From positions 1 through 64,000 of the forward strand of contig NZ_JAQTTX010000001.1 of the NCBI RefSeq assembly GCF_028710545.1: a DNA stretch of 64,000 nt. The letters run 5' to 3'. The notes under the pieces were generated by a model. The model was not told where the DNA came from. It saw nothing but the letters and a program-made list of their open reading frames with translations, and made no database searches. Source of the DNA: Halothiobacillus sp. Lineage in GTDB: Bacteria; Pseudomonadota; Gammaproteobacteria; Halothiobacillales; Halothiobacillaceae. A program made the translations under genes and the position numbers. Below, piece by piece: positions 16,699 to 26,300 of the stretch. Within the stretch, counting starts at the first letter, position 1. Each line of letters opens with the position of its first letter.

Positions 16699-17543
16699 GT
16701 CGATCCACAACGAATCGAATCCAAGCCAAACGAAGCCAGGCCAGTCCAAGCCAGGCAAGTCGAACCATCTGGGCGATGCCACGTTTTCGATGGGCCGCGC
16801 TCGCTTTGTTGGAGCGCAATTTCCTGGTTTGGAAAAAATTGATCGGCCCGGCCATCGTGCTGAACTTCGGAGAGCCGCTGATTTACCTGCTGGGTCTGGG
16901 GTTGGGGCTCGGGCATCTGGTCGGTGAAGTCGGCGGTTTGCCGTATCTCGTCTTTCTGGCCTCCGGTGTCGTGGCTTCATCGGCAATGACCACGGTATCG
17001 TTCGAGGGCATGTACTCGGTATTCACCCGCATGGTGCCGCAAAAGACCTACGACGCCATCATGGCGACACCGATGGATATCGACGACATCGTTCTGGGCG
17101 AGAGCATCTGGGCGGCATTAAAGGGGTTGCTGAGTGCCATCGCCATTTTGATTGTTGCCGCAGTACTGGGCGCGGTGCCCGGCGGCTGGATGGCTGCGTG
17201 GGCGTTGCCGGTCGTTTTCCTGATGGGGCTCGCCTTTGTGGGGCCGGCCATTATCATGAGTGCGATTGCCGGCAGCTATGATTTCTTCAACTACTACTTT
17301 GTTCTGGTGGTGACACCCATGTTCATGCTGTCGGGCGTGTTTTTTCCGCTGGACAGCATGCCCCACGCGTTACAAGTCGGGGTGCAGTTTCTGCCTTTAA
17401 CCCATGCTATTGAAATTATTAGACCTTTGATTGTTGGCCAGCCTGTTGAGCACCTTGTGCTTCACCTGGCTGTGCTGCTGTTTTTCGCACTGATAGGCTA
17501 TTTTTTCGCCGTAGCCATGGTCCGCCGCCGCCTGTGGGTGTGA
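16695..17543 (+). CDS. ABC-2 type transporter permease, NodJ type
   Basis: This 282-residue membrane protein has six predicted helices of the ABC-2 class after a basic N-terminal segment. LLERNFLVWKKLIGPAIVLNFGEPLIYLLG and LASGVVASSAMTTVSFEGMYSVFTRM are typical of NodJ-like permeases, as is FMLSGVFFPLDSMP before the last helices. It pairs with the preceding ATPase to form an exporter. It closes the rightward operon; an AT-rich stretch follows. Confidence 0.85.
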   Translation: MSRSTTNRIQAKRSQASPSQASRTIWAMPRFRWAALALLERNFLVWKKLIGPAIVLNFGEPLIYLLGLGLGLGHLVGEVGGLPYLVFLASGVVASSAMTTVSFEGMYSVFTRMVPQKTYDAIMATPMDIDDIVLGESIWAALKGLLSAIAILIVAAVLGAVPGGWMAAWALPVVFLMGLAFVGPAIIMSAIAGSYDFFNYYFVLVVTPMFMLSGVFFPLDSMPHALQVGVQFLPLTHAIEIIRPLIVGQPVEHLVLHLAVLLFFALIGYFFAVAMVRRRLWV

Positions 17544-17690
17544 ACATTCTTGTTTTGAACTGTTTTTTGATTTTATGTCCGAAAAATAGCATCACCTTGC
17601 GACATGTGTTGTTTTTTTAATAAAGTCGACTGAATTTGTTTTTAACTAATTGATTTTGTTTGTTTTATGTTTTTTAAAATCCTGTAGTTT

Positions 17691-17720
17691 TTGATAAAGT
17701 GTAGGCGTATCATCTATATG
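17691..17720 (+). promoter_or_regulatory. Candidate sigma-70 promoter for the Lys/His-rich protein
   Basis: TTGATA (17691-17696) and TATATG (17715-17720) are separated by 18 bases in an AT-rich stretch 30-60 bases before the gene at 17754. The match is good but was found by eye only. Confidence 0.4.
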
Positions 17721-17753
17721 CTTCTTTAATTATTTTTCAATCAGGGGTTTTCG

Positions 17754-18029
17754 ATGAAATCAAGCATGATCAAATGGGTTGCCGGTGCGTGTGTTGCAAC
17801 AGTGGTGGCCTTTTCTGGCGTAGTTATGGCGGCGGAGCCTGTTGCTCCAGCACCGATGGATCACGCGGCAGCCAAACCCGCTCACGCAAAGCACGTTGTT
17901 AAAAAGCATGCCGTTAAAAAGCATGTCGTAAAAAAACATCTTGTTAAGAAGAATGTGAAAGCACACCGCGTAGTGGCAAAAAAACATCATGTGGCTTCAA
18001 TGAAGAAAGTTTCATCAGCGAAGAAATAA
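17754..18029 (+). CDS. Small exported Lys/His-rich repeat protein, function unknown
   Basis: The 91-residue product has a clear signal peptide (basic start, hydrophobic core ACVATVVAFSGVVMA, likely cleavage before AEPV). The mature part is very basic: repeated HVVKK, HAVKK and HLVKK units dominate about residues 40-75. It has no cysteines and little aromatic content, so it is probably disordered. Lys/His-rich exported proteins may bind metals, polyanions such as LPS, or DNA, but nothing here decides that. It is monocistronic, with its own promoter and terminator. Confidence 0.75.
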   Translation: MKSSMIKWVAGACVATVVAFSGVVMAAEPVAPAPMDHAAAKPAHAKHVVKKHAVKKHVVKKHLVKKNVKAHRVVAKKHHVASMKKVSSAKK

Positions 18030-18073
18030 TCGATCAATCTGAGCAAACCGACAGCTTTGCCCAGAAAAGACGT

Positions 18074-18098
18074 AAAACCCGGCATGGCCGGGTTTTTT
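18074..18098 (+). terminator. Rho-independent terminator after Lys/His-rich gene
   Basis: AAAACCCGGC ATG GCCGGGTTTT forms a ten-pair stem with a three-base loop and is followed by TTT. Confidence 0.9.
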
Positions 18099-18502
18099 AT
18101 GGTGTGATAAACGTCTCTAAAATGAAAAGTGTGCCGAAATCTTGAATTAACGTAATTCTCATATAAGGGTAGGTCGAAAAATGTTTCAAGGTGCCCGTAC
18201 GTCCCATGGATGGGGCGTCGCCCAATAACGCGGGCTTGCGCCCGCTTCGAATTAATCTGACGCAATTTTGCGTAAATTATTGAAATTGAGAGAGTTAATT
18301 GCGACTGGATACATCCATGGGTACCTCGAAATGCCCGTGATTCGTCGTTCCCGCGAAAGCGGGAACCCAGGAAAATCAACGCGCTGGATTCCCGCCTACG
18401 CGGGAATGACGGGTTTTTCGAGTTTCACCCATGTGCCCAGCCCTTCGGGAAACGCAAAGCGTTTCAGCGTTACTTCCTGCAAAGATGATGGTTCCCCGAT
18501 AT
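18099..18502. other. Intergenic stretch with dispersed palindromes
   Basis: No gene is seen. The stretch holds GCGGGCTTGCGCCCGC (18221-18236), an AT-rich part, the CGTTCCCGCG palindrome pair and a small AACGCAAAGCGTT hairpin near 18450. It separates the Lys/His-rich gene from the 3' end of the trimeric adhesin gene. Confidence 0.6.
18343..18412. repeat. REP-like double palindrome (CCCGC...GCGGG)
   Basis: Two hairpins, GTTCCCGC GAAA GCGGGAAC (18347-18366) and TTCCCGC CTAC GCGGGAA (18380-18397), are joined by a short spacer with CCAGG and CTGG, and the unit ends GAATGACGGG. Read on the other strand the second half is CCCGTCATTCCCGCG...GAATCCAG, a dispersed element type common in proteobacterial genomes. 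It shares the CGTCATTC...GAATCCA frame with the arrays around the GIY-YIG gene. Confidence 0.75.
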
Positions 18503-20512
18503 TTACCAGCCCACGCTCAAGCTGCCGTGAATCGCCGTGCTGCCGCCGGTTGAAGTGGCCGCACCGATTGAAGCCACAAGGGGATGGGCTTCCCCGTAAT
18601 TGAATCGATGGGCGTATTGCAACGCCACTGCGGATTGGCCGCCGTATGAACCGACGCCCGCTGTCATGCTGTTGCCCGAAGCGCCGAAACTTGGCACAGC
18701 GCCCGCCAGCGCTACCGCCGAGGCAATGCCTCGATTTGCGCGGGAGTCGGCTTCGTTCAGCGTATTGGCATTGGCCGCATTCAGTTGATTGAGGTTGACC
18801 GCATCGGTGCCCTGCGTGCCGGGCGCGACATTGGTGATCTGCCGGGTCAAGCCAGCGGTGGCATTGCCCACGCTCACACTGTTGCCGCGGTTGGCCACCG
18901 AGCCTTGACCGAGCGCCACCGAATTGCTGCCGTTGGCCGTGGTGTTCGCGCCCAGCGCCACCGAGTTATTGCCATTGGCGATGGCATTGTTACCCACCGC
19001 TGTCGTCGGGTCGGCATTGGCCTGCGCCCCGGCACCGATCGCGACCGAACCGGCGTAACTGGCGCGGGCATTGGTGCCCAGTGCCATCGTGTCATCACCG
19101 TTTGCTGTGGCGCCATTGCCTTGCGCGGTCGCATTTCTCCCCTGCGCGGTGGCACCCGTACCACAGACATAAGAGCCGTTACTACCCTTGGTGCACACCC
19201 CGGCTGCGGCCAGATTGGCCAGCGCGGCGTTGATTTGTGTGACCTGGGTATTGGTATAGGTGTTGGCAGTAGATACAGCCGCTTGTTGTGAGGCATAAAG
19301 CTGCCCGCCATTGACAGCATCGGTGCTGCTCGCGCTGACTGTACCGTTGGCCACATTGATGACCCGGCGTTGCTGCGTAGCCGAACCGACGCTCACCACA
19401 TTGGCTTGGCCGCCATCACTGCTGCCCGCGCCCAGCGCCACTGAATTGATTCCGCTCGCCTGTGATTGTGCGCCGATTGCCACGCCATTGCTGCTGCTGG
19501 CCGAGGCATAGTAGCCATTGGCCACACTGCCAACTCCCGAGGCATTGCTGTCCGCGCCAAAAGCGGCGCTGGCGGCGCCGGTCGATGAGCTCGAAGCCCC
19601 GACGGCCGCGCTGTAATCCCCGCCGGCATTGCTGTATATGCCCCCGGCAAAACCCTGGGTGCCGGTTGCGGTATTGCTCATTCCCACCGCCACGCTTTGA
19701 GCGCCCGATGCTTGTGCCCCAGCGCCGACCGCCAGACTGTTCGCGCCGGTGGCGCCACTGTAATAACCAATGGCGGTACTGATGCTGTTGCTGGCCGTGC
19801 TGTTCAGGCCAACGGCAATGCTGCCATACCCCCCTTGTGCCTGACTGCCCGCACCGACCGCAATGCCACCCGTGCTTACTGCGCCCGCGCCCGTGCCGAT
19901 GGCAATCGAATTACCGCCATTGGCGGTGGTTGGGGTGCCTCCAAAGCTGCCCGAAACAACGCCCGTCGAAGTGCCGATAGCAATATTCCCTGATGTTTGA
20001 GATGTACCACTATAGGTAGATGCCTGAGCACCCACGGCAATATCGCCGTTGCCTTGGGCTAAGCTGTAGGCGCCGTTGGTCGTACTACCTATGCTACTGG
20101 CCGTGCTGGAATAGCCGCTGGCTGAACTGTAGGTGCCGCTGGCTGAGCTGTAGGAGCCGTTGGCAGTGCTACCGCTCCCGCTAGCCGTGCTGACTGAACC
20201 GGTGGCCGTACTACCTATGCCACTGGCTGAGCTGATATAGCCACTGGCAGTACTCTGAATGCCGTTGGCTCTGCTGTAATAACCGTTGGCCGTGCTGTTG
20301 TCGCCGCTGGCCGTACTGCTGACTCCGATGGCCGTACTGCTGGCTCCGCTGGCCGTGCTTCCTGGACCAACGGCTACGCTATCCACTCCGCTGGCGTTGC
20401 CGCCATCGACACTACCAGCCCACACCGGCTCGGCTAGGGTAAACAGGGTGATGGCCAGGGCAGCCGCCAGCGGCTTGAGCGTGGGGAATGAGGGGATGGT
20501 TTGCGGGTTCAT
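18503..20512 (-). CDS. YadA-like trimeric autotransporter adhesin
   Basis: The 669-residue protein has a signal peptide (MNPQTIPSFPTLKPLAAALA, cleavage near VWA-G) and a long head of about 14-residue repeats of the form xAxGxxSxAxG (roughly residues 35-400). A neck follows at TDAVNGGQLYA, then a second short head, a second neck (GTDAVNLNQLN), a short coiled segment and an 80-residue YadA-type membrane anchor ending SLSVGW. It forms a trimer at the outer membrane and binds surfaces or host matrix in known cases. ATG 20512 is preceded by AGGAG eight bases away; the frame open upstream is not coding. A Cys pair (CTKGSNGSYVC) in the middle is unusual for the family. Confidence 0.9.
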   Translation of the reverse strand: MNPQTIPSFPTLKPLAAALAITLFTLAEPVWAGSVDGGNASGVDSVAVGPGSTASGASSTAIGVSSTASGDNSTANGYYSRANGIQSTASGYISSASGIGSTATGSVSTASGSGSTANGSYSSASGTYSSASGYSSTASSIGSTTNGAYSLAQGNGDIAVGAQASTYSGTSQTSGNIAIGTSTGVVSGSFGGTPTTANGGNSIAIGTGAGAVSTGGIAVGAGSQAQGGYGSIAVGLNSTASNSISTAIGYYSGATGANSLAVGAGAQASGAQSVAVGMSNTATGTQGFAGGIYSNAGGDYSAAVGASSSSTGAASAAFGADSNASGVGSVANGYYASASSSNGVAIGAQSQASGINSVALGAGSSDGGQANVVSVGSATQQRRVINVANGTVSASSTDAVNGGQLYASQQAAVSTANTYTNTQVTQINAALANLAAAGVCTKGSNGSYVCGTGATAQGRNATAQGNGATANGDDTMALGTNARASYAGSVAIGAGAQANADPTTAVGNNAIANGNNSVALGANTTANGSNSVALGQGSVANRGNSVSVGNATAGLTRQITNVAPGTQGTDAVNLNQLNAANANTLNEADSRANRGIASAVALAGAVPSFGASGNSMTAGVGSYGGQSAVALQYAHRFNYGEAHPLVASIGAATSTGGSTAIHGSLSVGW

Positions 20513-20701
20513 GAAGTGTGCTCCTTGCTGATGAATGGTTGAGCGGTCGACGGGCGCTGCGCGCCTTTGGGTTAAACTCAAAGGTATCCGTTTTATTTTG
20601 AAATCAAGCAGAAATAATAGCAATGCGTTGAATTGAGGCGGGAAATGTGCCCCCGCATCAGGGAACCCCACCAGCTGGGCAGACGGTTGGTTTGTGGCGG
20701 A

Positions 20702-21445
20702 TTAATCCCGTGCCGAGGGATTGAGCAAATGCAGCCCGCAGTCGACCGGTAGGGTGATGCCAGTGACGGCGGGGCAATCGAGCAGGTAGTCTAGGCTTGT
20801 GGCAATGACGCCGGCCCCCGGCTCGAACGGCAAGAGGTTCTTGGCGAGCCGGTTAGCGCGTTTTTCGGTGGAATCCTGTTCATGAAACAGGATTAAACCC
20901 GGCGCAATGGCGTTGACCCGGGTGTGTGGGGCGAGTCTGATCGCCAGTGAACGCATGGCGCTCTCTGCTGCGGCTTTGGAGGCGAGGTAGTGCAGATGGG
21001 CATCGCTGCCTGCAGACACCTTGGTGTCGGTGAGAAACACCACCGTTCTTGTGGCGCGTCCATCCAAGGAGGGTGCGGGTAGGCGATGCTGGAGCGCCAG
21101 GGTCAGCTGAACGGGTGTGGTGACATGCAGTTGATAGAGCTGCGTGATCAATCCCGGCTGGCTTGCGCAGTCGGTATCACTGGGCCAGATCGAAGCATTA
21201 TGGACAATCGCATCGAGCCGGTCGGTGTAAGCGGCGATGTCGTCAATCAATCCGGGCAGGGCGGCCGTATCGGTCAAGTCGATCTGAACAGCGTGCAGGC
21301 CCTGTTCGCGCAGGTTGGCCAGCTCGGCTGTTTCTTGCCGATACGTGCCGATGACCCGATCGCCGCGCGCCAGATAGTGGGCGACCAGATGCGCCCCAAT
21401 GCGGCGACTGACGCCAGTAATAAGAAGCGTTCGGCGAGCGTTCAT
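20702..21445 (-). CDS. folM: Dihydromonapterin reductase-like SDR
   Basis: This 247-residue short-chain dehydrogenase starts MNARRTLLITGVSRRIGAHL with the NADPH-binding TGxxRRIG typical of FolM and pteridine reductases. It keeps NAS (IVHNASIW) and the catalytic YLASK. FolM reduces dihydromonapterin and weakly dihydrofolate. Its place 10 bases downstream of folE on the same strand supports a pterin role. Confidence 0.85.
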   Translation of the reverse strand: MNARRTLLITGVSRRIGAHLVAHYLARGDRVIGTYRQETAELANLREQGLHAVQIDLTDTAALPGLIDDIAAYTDRLDAIVHNASIWPSDTDCASQPGLITQLYQLHVTTPVQLTLALQHRLPAPSLDGRATRTVVFLTDTKVSAGSDAHLHYLASKAAAESAMRSLAIRLAPHTRVNAIAPGLILFHEQDSTEKRANRLAKNLLPFEPGAGVIATSLDYLLDCPAVTGITLPVDCGLHLLNPSARD

Positions 21446-21455
21446 GCGTTGTGTT

Positions 21456-22067
21456 CTAACCCCTGCCGATCAATTGCAAAAACTCGTTGCGCGCCCGCGC
21501 GTCGCTGCGGAACGTACCCAGCATCATCGAGGTGATGGTTTCGGCATTTACCTTCTCCACTCCGCGCATGGCCATGCACATGTGCGCGGCACGCACCTGA
21601 ACGGCGACACCTCGGGCCTCGGTAGATTGCTGAACGGCATCGGCGATCTGCTGGGTCATGTTTTCCTGAATCTGTAATCGACGGGCATACAGATCGACAA
21701 TGCGCGCCAGTTTCGACAGGCCGATGACTTTGCCCTGCGGAATATAGCCAATGTCAACGTGGCCGATAATCGGCAGCATGTGGTGCTCGCACAAGCTGTA
21801 GAACTCGATGTTGCGCACCACGACCATCTCGTCGTTGTTTGAGGCGAACAACGCATTGCCGATAGCACTTTGAAGCGGTTTGTTCAGTCCGTGCGTGAGA
21901 TAAAGCAGTGCCTTGGCGACGCGTTTTGGCGTGTCTTGCAGGCCCTCGCGATCCGGGTCTTCGCCCAGCGCGTCAAGGATCTGGTGCACGGCGGCTTCGA
22001 TGGTGGCGATACGCGTCGGGTTTTGGTCGAGGGGTTCGGGAAAGTCGTCTTCGTGTAGGGGGCTCAT
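21456..22067 (-). CDS. folE: GTP cyclohydrolase I
   Basis: The product, about 203 residues, converts GTP to dihydroneopterin triphosphate, the first step of folate and pterin synthesis. It shows [13 protein letters not shown], the zinc ligand Cys and catalytic His in [12 protein letters not shown], and [13 protein letters not shown] with the second zinc-ligand Cys. ATG 22067 gives the normal length. The frame is open to 22154, but that extension shows no conservation. The ribosome binding site is weak. Confidence 0.92.
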   Translation of the reverse strand: MSPLHEDDFPEPLDQNPTRIATIEAAVHQILDALGEDPDREGLQDTPKRVAKALLYLTHGLNKPLQSAIGNALFASNNDEMVVVRNIEFYSLCEHHMLPIIGHVDIGYIPQGKVIGLSKLARIVDLYARRLQIQENMTQQIADAVQQSTEARGVAVQVRAAHMCMAMRGVEKVNAETITSMMLGTFRSDARARNEFLQLIGRG

Positions 22068-22145
22068 GAGTAAAGTTATTCCAAAGTGAGACAAGGGAAG
22101 CGCTGATTTATTCAGTGCTTCCCGCTTGGGGCAGGATGCCCCAAC

Positions 22146-22175
22146 ACGAATCAAAGACGTAAGTCTTTGATTCGT
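22146..22175. repeat. Perfect hairpin upstream of folE
   Basis: ACGAATCAAAGAC GTAA GTCTTTGATTCGT gives 13 base pairs with a four-base loop and no T-run. It lies between folE and the AraC-type gene. Function unknown; it could be a dispersed repeat or a transcript-end structure. Confidence 0.7.
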
Positions 22176-22208
22176 GAGCGCTATCGGGGCGTGTACCGCG
22201 ATGAGCGA

Positions 22209-22240
22209 GCTGATTTATTCCAAGGATGGAATAAATCAGC
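22209..22240. repeat. Perfect hairpin with TTATTCC...GGAATAA stem
   Basis: GCTGATTTATTCC AAGGAT GGAATAAATCAGC gives 13 base pairs with a six-base loop. A related hairpin occurs at 49462-49486, and the half GCTGATTTATTC recurs at about 22101, which suggests a small dispersed family. Confidence 0.7.
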
Positions 22241-22316
22241 ATTTACCAAGTGAAAAAATGCTCCACTCGAATTTAGCAGACGCACGCGCATGTCGTCTGC
22301 AAACAAACGTGTCGTT

Positions 22317-23171
22317 TCAGGTAATCGGCAGGCGAATTTCGAAATGCCATTCATGTTCCGGCATTTGCCAGGGGGCTTCGGTAAACCATTCGAGGGCGGG
22401 GCGCAGGTCCAGTTGCCAGCCGCTGCTGGGCAGCCATTGACAGACCAGCCGTTGGTAGCGATCCGGAACCAGCTCATGGTAGTGCCCCCGTCCGACCAGT
22501 GCCGCATAGGCACCACCGGCAATGGTCTGATGCGTCAGGTCGGACGAGGTCGGAATCTGATCCAGCAAAGCGGGATTTTGAGGCAGGAAACCGCAGTCAT
22601 AGCGAATTTCACCCTTGGGGGTTACATCGGGGTCATCCCAGGTGACCCCGACAAATACGCCCTGTTTTGAGTCGAGCCCTGTCCGTGCCATTCGTGTGCC
22701 AAAAACGCGCCAATAATGCGGTACCTGATCGTAATTTCCCACAAAACGCTGACTGATGATCTTAAGGGGCGGCAGCACCCCGTGCGTCACCGGCACGCGC
22801 GAGGGTTGGGTTGCCAAATCGCCGTACTGCATCCTGAATTGACGCCTGAAGCAGGTTGGGTTGACCCCCCATTCACGCTGGAAAGCCCGGCAAAAACTCT
22901 GCTGACTTTCGTAACCAACCGTTTGGGCTATCGATAAAACGGATTGATCGGTGCGACCAAGCAAAATGGCCGCCTCGTTCAGACGCAGGCGTCGCTGCCA
23001 GCTGCGGGGGCTTTGCCCCAACCATTTCAGAAACAGCCGATTCAGCGTGTAGACACTTACACCGTGTTCGGCGCAAAAGGTTTTGAGCGCAACCGGGTCA
23101 GACTGACGTGCTTCAAGCAGCCGACAGACCTGGAGTTGATCAAGATAGTGTTGCTGAAAACGGGGGGGCAT
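22317..23171 (-). CDS. AraC-family regulator with GyrI-like effector domain
   Basis: The 284-residue protein has an N-terminal AraC/XylS double helix-turn-helix (about residues 10-110) with FCAEHGVSVYTLNRLF, then SIAQTVGYESQQSFCRAFQREWGVNP. A C-terminal GyrI-like small-molecule domain follows from about residue 125 (VLPPLKIISQRFVGNYDQV). This order is that of the Rob/SoxS-with-effector type. It is divergent from the giant autotransporter with only about 130 bases between, so control of that gene or of itself is plausible. The ligand is unknown. Confidence 0.85.
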   Translation of the reverse strand: MPPRFQQHYLDQLQVCRLLEARQSDPVALKTFCAEHGVSVYTLNRLFLKWLGQSPRSWQRRLRLNEAAILLGRTDQSVLSIAQTVGYESQQSFCRAFQREWGVNPTCFRRQFRMQYGDLATQPSRVPVTHGVLPPLKIISQRFVGNYDQVPHYWRVFGTRMARTGLDSKQGVFVGVTWDDPDVTPKGEIRYDCGFLPQNPALLDQIPTSSDLTHQTIAGGAYAALVGRGHYHELVPDRYQRLVCQWLPSSGWQLDLRPALEWFTEAPWQMPEHEWHFEIRLPIT

Positions 23172-23304
23172 CCGGGATATCGCAATTTCGGCTAAAAGTT
23201 GGTTCCGCTATTTAAGTACATTTTCGGCATGAAAGCCTCTGAATTGACCCGGAGGCATCTTGAGATCCCGAATTTCAGTACATGCTTGCGCAGAGGAACT
23301 GCAC

Positions 23305-26300
23305 ATGAACCATATTTATCGTCTTGTTCGTCATCGTACCACCGGCAAGATCCGGGTGGTTTCTGAATTGGCCCGTGGGGCAGGGAAATCTGGCCGATCT
23401 CGTGTGGATAATCCTGCCTCATCCCACGTCTCGACGCGCGTCACCCCAAGCGTCTTCCAGGGCATGCTGTTTTTGGGAGCGTTGCTGCTCAGTGTGAATG
23501 CGCTGGCGGCCACGGGCACGGCGGGCGGCGATGGCGGCTCACCGCAGAATGCCAGTCTGTTGGGTGCTCAAGGCACGGGCAGCAACAGCCCGAACAATGA
23601 CGGTGGTTATGGCGGTTGTGCTACCTGCGGTCAGACCAATGGCTCGGCTGGTGCGGGCGCCAATGGCAGTGGCGGTGGTGCCGGGATGACGACACCCACT
23701 GCGGGCGGGGCGGGCAATACCGGCGGGGGTGATGGTGGGCGCGGCTTTTATGGCGGTGGCGGTGGCGGCGGTGGCAGCCTCGAAACCCAAGGCGTGGGCG
23801 GCGGTGGCGGTGGCGGCCTGGCCGGTTCGAGCTACTCCGGCGGTGGTGGCGGCGGCGGGGGTGGTGTCGGCGGCACCTGGACAGCCGGAGGCTCTGCCAC
23901 CCGAACCGAAAGCGTCACCGGCGGTAGCGGCGGCAATGGCGGTTCGGGCGGCGGCGGCACGCTGTTCGTTGGCCACGGATTTTATGGTGGCGGCGGTGGC
24001 GGTGGTGCCGCGTTTTATATCGGCTCCGGTAATCTGACTTTGGGTGGCACCTATACTGGCGGGGCGGGCGGTAACGCTTATTTCAACCCGAACGACAACA
24101 GTTATGGCGGCGGTGGCGGTGGCGGGGCGGGCCTGGTGATTGGCGATGCCAATACCACGGTGCTGTCTGCTGGCGGCGCAGTCAACGGCGGAACGGGCGG
24201 TGGCGGCGATGCGGCCGGCAATGGCGGCGCGGGCATCGTGCTCGGTACCGGCAATACCTTGACCATCGACCAGAATGCCAGTGTCTCGGGCGGTACCGGC
24301 GGCACGGGGGCGTTCGCCGGGCAGGGTGGCGTGGGCATTATCGCCACCGGCAGCAGCCTGATTGATGTCAAAGGCTCCGTTTCCGGTGGTGTTTCCGGTT
24401 CGGGTTCGGGAGCGAGCAGCGATCCGGCCGATGCCATTGATTTGAGCGGCGGCGGCAATACGGTACAACTGGATACCACGGCACAGGTTCACGGCAAGAT
24501 CGTCAGCAGCAGCGGCGCGACCAATGGTGGCGATACCTTGTTGCTGACCGGCGGGGGTGGCGGCACGATCGGTGCCGATCAGTTGGTGGGTTTTGGTACC
24601 TATGCGGCCAATAGCGGTGCGTGGACGCTCACCGGCACCGGCGATGCCAGCCAGAACTGGACCTTGTCCGGCGGCGCGACGGGTTTGATCGGCACCACCC
24701 AAAGCCTGGTCGGCAACATCAATATGGGTAATGGCAGCTATGTCAATTTTCTCAATAATCCAGGCGGCACGTATTACGGCACGCTCAATGGCGCGGGTGA
24801 TGTCAGCATCAATGGCGGCAGCGTGACCTTTGCGGGCCAGAATACCTACTCGGGTGCCACGGTTTTGAGCAATGGAGCGACGCTCTCGCTCACCGGCAAT
24901 GGCGTGCTGGGAAATAACACCTATGTGAGTATGAGTGGCGGCTCGGTGCTGGATTTTTCGGCCTCGAACCTGGCGCAGAACAGCGATACCCAGTATCTGG
25001 ACGACTTGGCAGGAGATGCGGGTAGTGTCGTGCATCTGGGCAGTGGCCGCATCAACATCACCGGCGCAGGCGGACAGGTATTCAATGGCACGATCGACGG
25101 TACGGGCGCGGCCTTGTTTACGGTGTCGGGCGGTCAATGGGGCTTGGGCGGCACGGTGACGACCGGTTTGCCGTTTGTCATTCAGGGCGGCGCTCAGGTC
25201 AATATTTATGGCGACGGCACCATCACCAACGGCGTGAGCGTGAATGGCATGCTCTCTTTGGGAAATACAAACCAAGGCTTCACGACCCGTTTTTTACAGG
25301 GCAGCGGCATGGTGGCGCTGAGTGACAAAAGCCTGACGCTGACCGATGGTGGCGATTCGACCTATTATGGGCAAATCACCGGCGGCGCGGGCAGTACGCT
25401 GCATTTAACCGGCGGCACGCAGATCTTCACTCGCGATGTGGGCTTTCAATTTTTCAGCGGTAAAACGCTGATCGACCCCGGTGCCAACCTGCTGCTGAAT
25501 CTGGCGGCGACCATGCCCAAATCCGATGTCACGGTCAATGGCACGCTGACGGTGGCAGGTCCTGGCCCGTCGACCGCAGAGGTACGCACGCTCAATGGCG
25601 ATGGGGTGGTCAACATCACCGGATCGCGCGCCTTGCAGATCGACGATCAGGGCGGCGTGTTCTCCGGCACGATCACCAATGCGACCAATACCACGGGTAA
25701 CCTCGTGATTGCGTCCAGCGCAGCACAGACACTATCGGGGGTGAATACCTATAACGGCACCACGACGTTAAGAGGCGCTTCCACGCTCACGCTGTCTGGC
25801 GCCGGTTCGATTGCCGACTCTGCCAATGTCATCCTCAACACCTTGAGTTTGCTGGATATTTCCGGCACCACGGCAGGTACCACGATTCAGCAAGTGCAAG
25901 GAACAGGCAACATCCAACTGGGCGATCATACCCTGACGCTCAGCAATCCCAATGCCAATAACATGACCTTCGATGGGCAGATTCTGGGCGGGGCCGGTGG
26001 CCTGCATCTGCAAAATGGTAGTCTGAACCTATCGTTGCCGGGTACCTACCACGGCGATACCGTAATCGATCCGTCGGCAACGCTGGCATTTAGCGGCCAG
26101 GGATCACTGGCAGACAGTACGGTCGTCGTCAATGGCACGCTGGATGGCACGGCCACCAATCTGGTTAATGCATCGAACAATAATTATGTGGTTGTCGGCG
26201 GGCTTTCTGGGGATGGCGTGGTCAACCTCGCGCAACCGAACTCATTGCAAATCAACAATGCCCAGGATAGCGTGTTTTCCGGACAGTTGAATTTTGGTTC

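Noticed and set aside
23539-25275. 578-codon frame on the minus strand inside the giant autotransporter gene
   Set aside because: It mirrors the Gly-rich GC-biased codons of the real gene, has no recognisable domain and lies fully antisense to a protein with clear signal, passenger and barrel.
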